Assembly: GCA_030642585.1 (NCBI GenBank)
Contig: DAOWNN010000003.1
Span: 1 to 20,532 of the forward strand
Reading direction: 5' to 3'
From: Bacteroidota bacterium
Lineage (GTDB): Bacteria > Bacteroidota > Bacteroidia > Bacteroidales > VadinHA17
DNA length: 20,532 nucleotides
A program made the translations under genes and the position numbers. The stretch's first letter is position 1, and each line of letters starts with the position of its first letter. Positions 8,243-15,745 of this stretch are shown here, piece by piece. Under the pieces are notes generated by a model. The model did no database searches. It saw nothing but the letters and a program-made list of their open reading frames with translations, and was not told the DNA's origin.

Positions 8243-9355
8243 TTATTTATTTATTTCATTAAGAGCTTCAGACAGTGGAATTATTTCATTATCCTTTATC
8301 GCGATAACAAAGGCACCCTTAATATCTTTTCTTACTTCCGACTGGAGTCTGACAATTTCTTCATAGGAATCAGTACTTCCAACTGCATATTTATACAACT
8401 TCCCAACTTGAAATTCCTGTACTTGTGTATAGTTCTTAAATAAATTTGAATTCAAATCAAGTTGTTTCCTGGATGAGCTTATCTGGACTTTAAACAATAT
8501 GGAAGGTTCAGTAATCATATGCGAAAAATTACTTTTGCTCTCAATATTTATTTTATAATCTCTGAATGCTCTGAAGATTGCTGAAGCAATATAATCCTGA
8601 CCGGTTTCTGACGCTAAAAATACTTCTTCTCTTGTATTAGATAAGTATCCTGTTTCAATTAAAACACTGGGCATAGTAGTTTTCCAGAGTACAATAAATC
8701 CTGCCTGCCTAACTCCTCTGTCTATCCTGTTAACTCTATTTTTAAACTGATTCTGGACAAGGCCTGCAAAGTCAAGGCTTTGCTCAAGCGAACTGTTTTG
8801 CAGCAGACTGAAAATAATATATGACTCCGTTGAATTGGGATCAAAGCCTTCATATTTGGTGGTATAGTCTTCTTCAAAAGTAATAACAGCATTTTCTGTT
8901 TTAGCCACTTCAAAATTTTCATCATTGGTATGCAGACCCATAACATATGTTTCTGTTCCGGAAATTCTTGGATTAGGAAATGAATTTGCATGTATGGAGA
9001 TAAAAAGATCAGCATGAGCTTTATTGGCTATATCGCCCCTTTTATATAAATCGATGAGCACATCTGTTTTTCGAGTGTAAATGACCTCAACATCTTCCAG
9101 GTTTTCTTCAATATATTTACCTAATTTTAGAGCGATGGCCAGCGCAACATCCTTTTCCTTAACTTTCTTCCCAGAGGTTCCGGGATCTCTGCCACCATGT
9201 CCTGCATCTATGACTATTTTCCTGATTTTGTAAGATTCATTTGCCATTTGTCCACTCAGCTTGTAAGTTCCGGAAAAGCAGATCATGAAAATTATCAGGA
9301 AAAGAAAAATGCCCTGTTTCTGATGAAAAAAATCAATTATCTTCGACTGGCACAT
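8243..9355 (-). CDS. N-acetylmuramoyl-L-alanine amidase (Amidase_3) with C-terminal SPOR-like domain
   Basis: The enzyme hydrolyses the amide bond between N-acetylmuramic acid and L-alanine in peptidoglycan, in the periplasm. Residues about 15-36 are a signal or anchor segment (GIFLFLIIFMICFSGTYKLSGQ). The Amidase_3 domain spans about 45-275. Zinc ligands are His53 (IVIDAGHGGRDPG), Glu67 (VKEKDVALA) and His122 (LFISIHANSF), and the catalytic Glu234 sits in VLIETGYLSN. All are present, so it should be active. Residues about 288-365 (FKVQISSS, KLYKYAVGS, GAFVIAIKDNEII) look like a SPOR-type domain that binds denuded glycan strands. Length (370 aa) is normal for the Bacteroidota form. The MCE gene follows after 38 bases; lptD is divergent. 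I give no symbol because amiA/amiC orthology cannot be judged from the sequence alone. Confidence 0.93.
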   Translation of the reverse strand: MCQSKIIDFFHQKQGIFLFLIIFMICFSGTYKLSGQMANESYKIRKIVIDAGHGGRDPGTSGKKVKEKDVALAIALKLGKYIEENLEDVEVIYTRKTDVLIDLYKRGDIANKAHADLFISIHANSFPNPRISGTETYVMGLHTNDENFEVAKTENAVITFEEDYTTKYEGFDPNSTESYIIFSLLQNSSLEQSLDFAGLVQNQFKNRVNRIDRGVRQAGFIVLWKTTMPSVLIETGYLSNTREEVFLASETGQDYIASAIFRAFRDYKINIESKSNFSHMITEPSILFKVQISSSRKQLDLNSNLFKNYTQVQEFQVGKLYKYAVGSTDSYEEIVRLQSEVRKDIKGAFVIAIKDNEIIPLSEALNEINK

Positions 9356-9377
9356 TTTATGATGTGTATTTTTTGGT

Positions 9378-9385
9378 TAGTTTTG
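9378..9385 (+). promoter_or_regulatory. Candidate -7 box of the lptD promoter
   Basis: TAGTTTTG matches the Bacteroidota -7 consensus TAnnTTTG exactly. The base run 19 bases upstream is TTTT rather than TTTG, so the -33 element is weak. Transcription would start near 9392, just before the ATG at 9415. Confidence 0.4.
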
Positions 9386-9450
9386 CTTAAAAGCTCAGAG
9401 ATTGTGCTCTCTCAATGAATTCAGGTCATTATTAAGAAACTTATTCTATA

Positions 9451-9458
9451 CAAAAATA
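9451..9458 (-). promoter_or_regulatory. Candidate -7 box of the amidase-MCE promoter
   Basis: On the minus strand this reads TATTTTTG (exact TAnnTTTG), with TTTT 19 bases upstream as a weak -33 element. Transcription would start near 9444 and give a leader of about 90 bases before the amidase ATG at 9355. Confidence 0.4.
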
Positions 9459-9533
9459 GTATAATCACCCGGCAATTAAAATTACCGGTCGGTCTTCTTG
9501 TAAGTCTTTTTTTTTATAAGTTTTCCAGTTCTT

Positions 9534-12119
9534 GTGAAAGCTCAAGGCTTTGTGCCCGACAGCTCTGTCATTCAACATGTGGCAGATTCGCTTCAACAGG
9601 ATACTCTGAAAATAAGTAAATCTCCTGGTTTCCTGGATGCTCCTGTCAATTATGAAGCTAAAGATTCTGTCGACGTAGACAAGCCCGGGCAGATGGTTTA
9701 TTTGTATGGTGATGCCAGAGTGGATTATACAGATATTACTCTTATTGCTGACTATATTCAATTGAACATGAAAACCAGGGAAGTTTTTGCAAAAGGTCTT
9801 CCTGACAGTAGTGGTGTGATTGTTGGCAATCCGGTTTTTACCCAGGGAGATGAAACTTTTGAGTGCAAAACCATAAACTATAATTTTAACTCAAAAAAGG
9901 CAATGATTACCGGTGTAATCTCGGAGCAGGAGGGAGGTTATCTGCATAGTGAAAAAACCAAGAAACAAGCCGATGGATCAATTGATATGAAAGATGGTAA
10001 GTATACCACCTGCGATGCTGAGAACCCACATTTTTATCTGGCATTGACAAAGGCCAAAGTGATACCGAATGATAAAATTGTTTCCGGACCAGCATATCTG
10101 GTGATTGAGGATATCCCGCTCCCTTTAATTCTACCCTTTGGATTTTTCCCGAACCAGAAAACACAGGCTTCCGGTATATTGATCCCTGAATATGGTGAAG
10201 AAAAAAACAGGGGCTTCTTTTTAAAGAATGGAGGATATTATCTGGCTTTATCAGATTATTTTGATTTAGCTGTTACGGGGGATGTGTTTTCTAATGGAAC
10301 CTGGGGTGTGGGCGTTCGATCAAATTATAGGGTACGCTATCGATTTAATGGTGGACTTAATGTAAGATATTATAAGAATGTGGCCGGAGATCTTGACCTT
10401 GGAACCTATACAAGGTCGCAGGATTTTTCTATCAGGTGGTCACACAGGCAGGATGCGAAATCCAATCCAAGCAGTTCCTTTTCTGCTCAGGTAAATTTGA
10501 GCTCCTCAAGTTATGACAGGAACCATAGCTTTGAGACTGAGAATTACCTTACAAACACTAAGCAATCAAGTATTTCTTATACAAAAAAATGGGCAGGAAC
10601 ACCATTTAACTTTAGCGGAAGTCTTTCTCATAGCCAGAACAGTGCAAATAAAACAATGAATCTGAATTTCCCGAAAATGGCATTTAATGTGAACAGGATA
10701 ACTCCATTCAGACAATTGTCAAGTTCTACTGAGGATAAATGGTACAAGAACATAGAATTGAGCTATTCTGCAAAAATGGAAAATCGCATCAATACATACG
10801 ATTCCTTATTGTTTACTCCAGCGGTATTTGATGACATGGAGAATGGGTTTAAACATGATATACCTCTTACAGCTAATTTTAAGCCTTTTAATAATTTTAA
10901 TATTTCCCCAAGAATAAAATATACCGGGGTAATGTATACTGAGAGAGTAGAGAAAGAATGGGATGAGAATTTTATCGATCCGGAAACAGGCCTGGTTACA
11001 CCCAAACTGGTTGTGGATACGATTGAAGGTTTTCAATATGCTCATGCCTACCTGCCATCAATAGGACTGAGTTTGAATCCCAGGATCTATGGTATGTACC
11101 AGTTTAAGAACCCAGAATCCAGTGTAGTGGCAATCAGGCATGTAATAACTCCTGCCCTGGGCTTTAACTATACTCCTGATATGTCAAAGTGGTCTCCAAA
11201 TTATTATGATACGGTTCAGGTTGATACTTCTGGAAGAACCAGTGTTTATTCTTATTTTGAGAATGGAATTTATGGAACCCCGAGCCTGAATGGAAAGTCG
11301 GGCTCTGTTACCTTTAGCCTGAATAACAATATTGAAATGAAAGTAAGAACCGATTCTGATTCTACAACCGATTTTAAGAAAATAAAATTACTGGATAATC
11401 TCAGGTTTTCTACCAGTTATAATATTTTTGCTGATTCAATGAACCTTGCTCCGGTTAGTTTATCGGGATATACTACCATGTTTGACAGCAAATTTAAAAT
11501 TAATTTCTCCGGAACTTTTGATCCCTATGCTCTGGATGAAGAAGGGAGGAAGTATAATAATTTTGAATTAGGAAACTCAGGAAGGCCATTCAGATTAACC
11601 AGGTTTAATGTTGGAATTGATTTTAGCCTTCAGTCGAGACAGAAAGCAGGAGAATCACAAAGCTCTGAGAGGCCGACAACAAGGGATCTGGATATGGGGC
11701 AAGATGATGTTATGGATTCACAAATGCAGGAACCCGAGGAGCAAGTCTTAGCTCAAACTATGTCTGCAATGTATCCTGGTTATATCGATTTCAATATCCC
11801 CTGGAGTCTTTCAGTCAGGTATAACTTTAATTATTCCAAGCCTGGTTTTGATTCTAAGATCACCCAGACTTTAAATTTTAACGGGGATTTGAAACTAACA
11901 CCCAAATGGCGCATTGGTGTAACTTCAGGATGGGATTTCGAAAAAAACACTTTGTCATATACATCCATGAATATTTTCAGAGATTTGCATTGTTGGGAAA
12001 TGAGGCTTTCGTGGATACCTATAGGTTACCACCAAAGCTATTCATTTACTATCAATGCCAAGGCATCCATACTCAAAGATCTAAAGTACAAGAAGCACAA
12101 GAGTTGGTATGATAATTAA
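9534..12119 (+). CDS. lptD: LPS-assembly protein LptD (OstA), 5' end disrupted
   Basis: LptD is the outer-membrane barrel that, with LptE, inserts lipopolysaccharide into the outer leaflet. The visible frame is 861 residues from a GTG at 9534. Residues about 45-190 are the periplasmic OstA/LptA-like beta-jellyroll (YGDARVDYTDITLIADYIQLN, DGKYTTCDAENPHFYLALTKAKVIPNDKIVSGPAYL). The barrel follows, starting at LPLPLILPFGFFPNQK-like strands and ending with CWEMRLSWIPIGYHQSYSF, a typical family ending. The GTG start leaves no signal peptide. Yet the codons just before it (9504-9533) encode the hydrophobic VFFFISFPVLV leading into KAQG, which is plainly the end of a signal peptide, and a TAA at 9501 blocks that frame. 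A T9 run at 9507-9515 is the likely indel site (see findings). The gene is divergent from the amidase, and ridA follows 78 bases downstream. Confidence 0.9.
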   Translation: MKAQGFVPDSSVIQHVADSLQQDTLKISKSPGFLDAPVNYEAKDSVDVDKPGQMVYLYGDARVDYTDITLIADYIQLNMKTREVFAKGLPDSSGVIVGNPVFTQGDETFECKTINYNFNSKKAMITGVISEQEGGYLHSEKTKKQADGSIDMKDGKYTTCDAENPHFYLALTKAKVIPNDKIVSGPAYLVIEDIPLPLILPFGFFPNQKTQASGILIPEYGEEKNRGFFLKNGGYYLALSDYFDLAVTGDVFSNGTWGVGVRSNYRVRYRFNGGLNVRYYKNVAGDLDLGTYTRSQDFSIRWSHRQDAKSNPSSSFSAQVNLSSSSYDRNHSFETENYLTNTKQSSISYTKKWAGTPFNFSGSLSHSQNSANKTMNLNFPKMAFNVNRITPFRQLSSSTEDKWYKNIELSYSAKMENRINTYDSLLFTPAVFDDMENGFKHDIPLTANFKPFNNFNISPRIKYTGVMYTERVEKEWDENFIDPETGLVTPKLVVDTIEGFQYAHAYLPSIGLSLNPRIYGMYQFKNPESSVVAIRHVITPALGFNYTPDMSKWSPNYYDTVQVDTSGRTSVYSYFENGIYGTPSLNGKSGSVTFSLNNNIEMKVRTDSDSTTDFKKIKLLDNLRFSTSYNIFADSMNLAPVSLSGYTTMFDSKFKINFSGTFDPYALDEEGRKYNNFELGNSGRPFRLTRFNVGIDFSLQSRQKAGESQSSERPTTRDLDMGQDDVMDSQMQEPEEQVLAQTMSAMYPGYIDFNIPWSLSVRYNFNYSKPGFDSKITQTLNFNGDLKLTPKWRIGVTSGWDFEKNTLSYTSMNIFRDLHCWEMRLSWIPIGYHQSYSFTINAKASILKDLKYKKHKSWYDN

Positions 12120-12197
12120 TTTTGACTAATTTCATTTTCGTATTATGCGATTAAAACCGGATAATATTTTTTTGCTGAAAACTAAATCTAATTCATA

Positions 12198-12581
12198 ATG
12201 AAAAAGAAAGTTATTAAAACATCCAAAGCTCCTTCAGCAGTTGGCCCCTATAGCCAGGCAATTGAAGCCGGTCATACCTTGTATATCTCAGGTCAGATAC
12301 CAATCGATCCTGCAAACGGGAATGTAGTTGAAGGGGGTATCAAAGAGCAAACCGGGCAAGTACTAAAAAATATTGAGATCATTTTATCGGCCGCAGGCTA
12401 CCGGAAAAGGGATGTGGTTAAGTCAACATGTCTGCTTGAAAATATGGATGATTTTCAGGCTATGAATGAGGTATATGGTGAATTTTATAATGAAGAACCT
12501 CCTGCCAGAGCTGCTTATGGAGTGGTTAAGCTTCCTCTTGGAGTGAAAATTGAAATTGAAACTATTGCTGTTAAAAATTAG
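12198..12581 (+). CDS. ridA: RidA family reactive imine/enamine deaminase
   Basis: RidA proteins hydrolyse reactive enamine/imine intermediates made by PLP-dependent dehydratases (such as 2-aminoacrylate) to keto acids, protecting the cell. This 127-residue cytosolic protein has the usual length and motifs: VGPYSQAIEAG at 15-25 (Tyr18), LYISGQIPIDP at 28-38, the QTGQVLKNIEIIL helix at 51-63, and PPARAAYGVVKLPLGVKIEIE at 101-121, with the substrate-binding Arg104 and Glu119. The cysteine usually found near the arginine (RxC) is replaced by Ala-Tyr, which is common in the wider family. The ATG at 12198 has no Shine-Dalgarno, as is normal here. It lies downstream of lptD on the same strand and ends at the bidirectional terminator shared with rplI. 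Confidence 0.94.
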   Translation: MKKKVIKTSKAPSAVGPYSQAIEAGHTLYISGQIPIDPANGNVVEGGIKEQTGQVLKNIEIILSAAGYRKRDVVKSTCLLENMDDFQAMNEVYGEFYNEEPPARAAYGVVKLPLGVKIEIETIAVKN

Positions 12582-12628
12582 CTCACAGGGAGGTGGAACC
12601 CGGTATTTGTTTGTCATTTTTTGACAAT

Positions 12629-12658
12629 AAAAAACCTTCCGGAAAAGGAAGGCTTTTT
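12629..12658. terminator. Bidirectional intrinsic terminator between ridA and rplI
   Basis: CCTTCC (12635-12640) and GGAAGG (12647-12652) form a stem with a GGAAAA loop. A6 precedes it (12629-12634) and CTTTTT follows it (12653-12658), so it can end both the ridA transcript (plus) and the rpsF-rpsR-rplI transcript (minus). Confidence 0.85.
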
Positions 12659-12677
12659 ACTTTTAGGTCAGACCTGA

Positions 12678-13124
12678 TTATTCTGAAAAAACTTCAAATT
12701 GAATTTCAACCGAAACTTCTCTGTGTAATTTTACAGTGGATACGTAATTCCCAACCTGCTTAATCTGGTCATCAGGAAGCTTTATATTTTTACGATCAAC
12801 ATCAAAACCTTCTTTTTTAATTGCTTCAGCAATTTGTATGTTATTTACCGATCCAAATACTTTGCCTGTGGAACTGGTCTTAGCCCCAATTTTTAAAGAA
12901 AGACCTTCCAGTTTTGTAGCAAATTTCAGAGCCTCATTCTTTATTTTCTCTTCTTTATGAGCCCTTTGACGAAGATTTTCTGCATTTACTTTCTTGGCTG
13001 ATTCGGTAGCTTGAATTGCCAGGCCTTTTGGTATTAAGAAATTTCTTCCATAACCGTCTTTGACATTTATTATGTCATTCTTATAACCCAAACTCGGGAT
13101 ATCTTGTTTTAGTATTATTTCCAT
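12678..13124 (-). CDS. rplI: 50S ribosomal protein bL9
   Basis: bL9 binds 23S rRNA at the base of the L1 stalk and helps keep the reading frame. The 148-residue protein has the N-terminal rRNA-binding domain with the signature around NVKDGYGRNFLIPKGLA (residues 21-37), a long central connecting helix rich in Lys/Glu (about 45-75) and a C-terminal domain (GKVFGSVNNIQIAEAIKKEG, then LHREVSVEIQFEV). It is third in the rpsF-rpsR-rplI operon, 14 bases after rpsR, and is preceded by an unusually good Shine-Dalgarno sequence for this phylum. It ends just before the shared terminator. Confidence 0.97.
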   Translation of the reverse strand: MEIILKQDIPSLGYKNDIINVKDGYGRNFLIPKGLAIQATESAKKVNAENLRQRAHKEEKIKNEALKFATKLEGLSLKIGAKTSSTGKVFGSVNNIQIAEAIKKEGFDVDRKNIKLPDDQIKQVGNYVSTVKLHREVSVEIQFEVFSE

Positions 13125-13138
13125 AATTGACCCTCCTG
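13125..13138 (-). promoter_or_regulatory. Strong Shine-Dalgarno site for rplI
   Basis: On the minus strand the rpsR-rplI gap reads GCAGGAGGGTCAATT just before the ATG, giving a near-perfect AGGAGG about 8 bases from the start codon. Other starts in the window lack this, as is usual in Bacteroidota, so it probably sets internal initiation on the polycistronic mRNA. Confidence 0.6.
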
Positions 13139-13408
13139 CTATTTAAACATATCCACAACATAAGGCAACAGGGATAAATGCCTGGCCCTTTTTACTGCTT
13201 GAGCAACTTTTCTTTGATACTTCAAAGAAGTTCCTGTAATTCTACGTGGAAGAATTTTGCCCTGTTCATTTAAGAACTTTTTCAGAAATTCAGGATCTTT
13301 ATAATCAATATATTTGATCTTGTTTTTCTTGAAACGACAATACTTTTTCTTTTTTACGTCTACTGACACTGGAGTCAGGTACCTGATTTCTGATTCGTTT
13401 TTTGCCAT
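13139..13408 (-). CDS. rpsR: 30S ribosomal protein bS18
   Basis: bS18 pairs with bS6 on the platform of the 30S subunit. The 89-residue protein shows the family core: KKKKYCRFKKNKIKYIDYKDPEFLKKFL (about 19-46), the GKILPRRITGTSLKYQRKVAQAVKRARHLSLLPYV signature region (about 50-84) and the conserved lysine/arginine-rich tail. Only three bases separate its ATG from the rpsF stop codon, so translation of the two partners is probably coupled. A single Cys (residue 24) remains, so the protein is probably of the non-zinc type. Confidence 0.97.
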   Translation of the reverse strand: MAKNESEIRYLTPVSVDVKKKKYCRFKKNKIKYIDYKDPEFLKKFLNEQGKILPRRITGTSLKYQRKVAQAVKRARHLSLLPYVVDMFK

Positions 13409-13411
13409 TAT

Positions 13412-13762
13412 CTAGTTCTCCACTTTATTTTCAGATTTCTGTCTTCTTTTTTTCTCGGCATAAGCAACTGAGTATTTATCCATTCTGAAAGTCAGGAATC
13501 GGATGATCTTTTCATCTCTACGATATTCCACTTCCAGTTTTGAAATAACTTCACCTTCTGCTTTAAACTCAATCAGGTAATAAAACCCTGTTGATTTCTT
13601 TTGAATGGGATAAGCCAGTTTTCTTAATCCCCAATTCTCTTCATGAATGATTTCACCTCCATTGTCGGTGATGATCTTCTTGAACTTGTTAACCGCTTCC
13701 TTCATCTGAGTATCAGACAAAACGGGAGTTGTAATGAAAACGGTTTCATATTGGTTCAACAT
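13412..13762 (-). CDS. rpsF: 30S ribosomal protein bS6
   Basis: bS6 forms a heterodimer with bS18 and binds 16S rRNA on the platform. I choose the ATG at 13762, giving 116 residues that begin MLNQYETVFITTPVLSD, the normal bS6 start. A longer frame to 13807 would add 15 residues but would run into the promoter and start within its -7 region. Family features are the ferredoxin-like fold, with KFKKIITDNGGEIIHEENWGLRKLAYPI and GFYYLIEFKAEG, and the final EKIIRFLTFRMDK strand followed by a basic tail. It is first in the rpsF-rpsR-rplI operon and has a strong promoter. The leader of roughly 36 bases is AT-rich with no stem, so I do not see the S6:S18 autoregulatory RNA motif. Confidence 0.96.
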   Translation of the reverse strand: MLNQYETVFITTPVLSDTQMKEAVNKFKKIITDNGGEIIHEENWGLRKLAYPIQKKSTGFYYLIEFKAEGEVISKLEVEYRRDEKIIRFLTFRMDKYSVAYAEKKRRQKSENKVEN

Positions 13763-13804
13763 AGTAATTAAAAATTTAGTTAAATAAAAGTAATATTTGG
13801 GCTG

Positions 13805-13835
13805 CAAAAATATAATATTTTTTAGTCAATCCAAA
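13805..13835 (-). promoter_or_regulatory. Promoter of the rpsF-rpsR-rplI operon
   Basis: Read on the minus strand, TTTG (13835-13832), a 19-base spacer and TATTTTTG (13812-13805) match the Bacteroidota sigma-ABfr consensus TTTG-N19-TAnnTTTG exactly. Expected transcription start is near 13798, some 36 bases before the rpsF ATG. Confidence 0.8.
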
Positions 13836-13847
13836 GTTCTTAATCAG

Positions 13848-13855
13848 TATATTTG
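13848..13855 (+). promoter_or_regulatory. Candidate -7 box of the dnaX promoter
   Basis: TATATTTG matches TAnnTTTG exactly on the plus strand. The -33 region is only a weak TTAG about 22 bases upstream. A start near 13862 would give a leader of about 65 bases before the dnaX ATG. Confidence 0.4.
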
Positions 13856-13927
13856 TCCGAATGTGAATTCCTTTCTTAATTATGAGCTGTCTGGAAAGAA
13901 ATTTATCATGGAAAAATAAATTTGTTT

Positions 13928-15714
13928 ATGGAGAATTTTATTGTTTCTGCACGAAAATACAGACCTGTTACATTTAACTCAGTCATAGGACAGGGTACGG
14001 TTACAGCGACCCTGAAAAATGCTATTAAATCAAATCACCTTGCCCAGGCCTATCTTTTTTGCGGCCCCAGGGGTGTTGGTAAAACCACATGCGCAAGAAT
14101 CCTGTCTAAGACAATTAACTGCAGTCAAGTTACAAATGATACAGAAGCATGTGATAAGTGTGAGTCGTGTGAAGCATTCAATACAAACAGATCATTCAAT
14201 ATTCATGAGTTAGACGCTGCTTCAAATAATTCAGAGATGATATAAGGAATTTGATCGACCAGGTACGCATTCCTCCTCAGGTGGGTAAATATAGTATTTA
14301 TATCATTGATGAGGTGCACATGCTTTCAGCACAAGCATTCAATTCTTTTTTGAAAACTCTGGAAGAACCTCCTGCACATGCTATTTTTATCCTGGCCACT
14401 ACAGAGAAACATAAAATTATTCCCACTATTCTTTCCAGATGCCAGATATTTGATTTCAGACGAATACGTTTGGAGGATATTGTTCAAAGGCTTCAATATG
14501 TGGCAGATAGCGAAGGTGTTAAGGCCGAAGAGGAGGCTTTACACATAATTGCACAAAAAGCAGATGGGGCAATGAGGGATGCACTCTCGATTTTTGACCA
14601 GATTGTAAGCTTTTCAGGTAAGACTCTTACTTATCAAAATGTAATTGAAAATCTAAATGTCCTGGATTATGAGTATTATTTCAAAATGGTGGATGCATTT
14701 TTAAGTAATGAATCAGCACAAAGCTTACTCATGCTCGATGAAATTATGAAGAATGGCTTTGACCCTCATCATTTTGTTACCGGCTTAAGCGGTCACATCA
14801 GGGACCTGCTTGTATGTAAAGACAAAGAAACTATTACTCTGCTCGAAGCTGGGGCTGGTTTTAAAGAGCGATATTTAAATCAAAGCAAGAGTACATCCAC
14901 AGATTTCTTATTTCAGGGTTTAAAGATTCTTAGTATCGCCGATTTTCATTTCAAAACCAGTAAAAATCAAAGATTGCATACTGAATTAACATTAATTAAA
15001 TTATGTCGCTTATCTGAGGAGAAAAAAAAAACTGATTCTACAGAAAATGAACAGCAGAAAGTAAGTGAAAAAAAAGTTGTAGTTGAGGAAAAACCGGTTG
15101 AAACTAAAGAACTAAATGAAAAGAAAATTCCTTCCAAAGATGAGCCCTTGAAGGCTGAAGAAGTATCTTCAGCACCAATGAAAAAGGATGAAGATCAGAA
15201 TAAAGTTGCAAAGTTCAGGCCTGCATATAAACCTCAAACCACATCTATAAAGGACGCTCTAAATGGAAGTGCTCGCCAGAAAACGGAATCTTCAATTGAT
15301 CAGGTTAATGATGTAAGCCAGGCATCTGAAGCTGTAGCTCAGAATACTGTCTTTAGCCTGGAGGAACTTCATTCTCAATGGTTGGAATTTTTAAATAGTT
15401 CTGATATCAACAAAACCCGTTTGATTCAGACTATCAGGGCTCACAAACCGGAGCTGGAAGAAGGATTCAAGGTAATTGTTGCATTAGAGAATAAGGATCA
15501 AAAGGAAGATTTTGATCGTTTTGCAAAGTCTGACATATTAAACCATCTGAAGCAGTCCCTGAAGAATCAGGAAATCACACTTACCAGCGTTTTGAATGAG
15601 CATAAAGAAAAGGGTAAAAAGCCATATACTGAGGAAGAGAAATTCAATCATCTCCTTAGAAAAAACCCACATCTAAAGACACTGAAACAGCAAATGGGAC
15701 TTGATTTCGAATAA
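13928..15714 (+). pseudogene. dnaX: DNA polymerase III subunit tau/gamma (dnaX), interrupted by a one-base deletion
   Basis: DnaX is the clamp-loader ATPase of the replicase. The first fragment (ATG 13928 to TAA 14243-14245) carries RKYRPVTFNSVIGQ, Walker A GPRGVGKT (residues 46-53), zinc ligands Cys65, Cys75, Cys78 and Cys81, and ends HELDAASNNS-EMI. The second, in the -1 frame (open from 14230 to 15714), resumes with DDIRNLIDQVRIPPQ, Walker B IYIIDEVHMLS, the sensor-1 region ILATTEKHKI and the SRC arginine finger. Domain III ends near LTLIKLCRL, then a Lys/Glu-rich linker and a C-terminal domain follow. The family expects SVDDIRN, so one base is missing after TCAG at about 14234. I prefer ATG 13928 over TTG 13922. 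As the gene is essential and otherwise intact, sequence error is the likeliest cause. An A10 tract at the end of domain III is described separately. Confidence 0.93.
15016..15035 (+). promoter_or_regulatory. Candidate tau/gamma slippage site in dnaX (A10 tract with GAGGAG)
   Basis: GAGGAG (15016-15021) is followed by ten A residues (15022-15031), read in the zero frame as AAA AAA AAA ACT. A -1 slip would read AAC and then TGA at 15033-15035, ending the protein directly after domain III, as in the E. coli and Thermus gamma subunits. Confidence 0.5.
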
Positions 15715-15745
15715 ATATATCTCCCCGGAGTAAGCTTAGAAATCA

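Noticed and set aside
13763..13807. Longer rpsF start at 13807
   Set aside because: The extra 15 residues (starting MQPKYYFYL) do not belong to bS6 and the region overlaps the -7 promoter box; MLNQYETVF at 13762 is the normal start.
14019..14213. 64-codon open frame overlapping the start of dnaX
   Set aside because: It is a shadow of dnaX in a different frame.
14228..14250. Programmed frameshift as the explanation for the dnaX split at about 14234
   Set aside because: There is no X XXY YYZ slippery heptamer, and the break falls inside the ATPase domain where a shortened product would be useless. The family sequence is restored by adding a single base.
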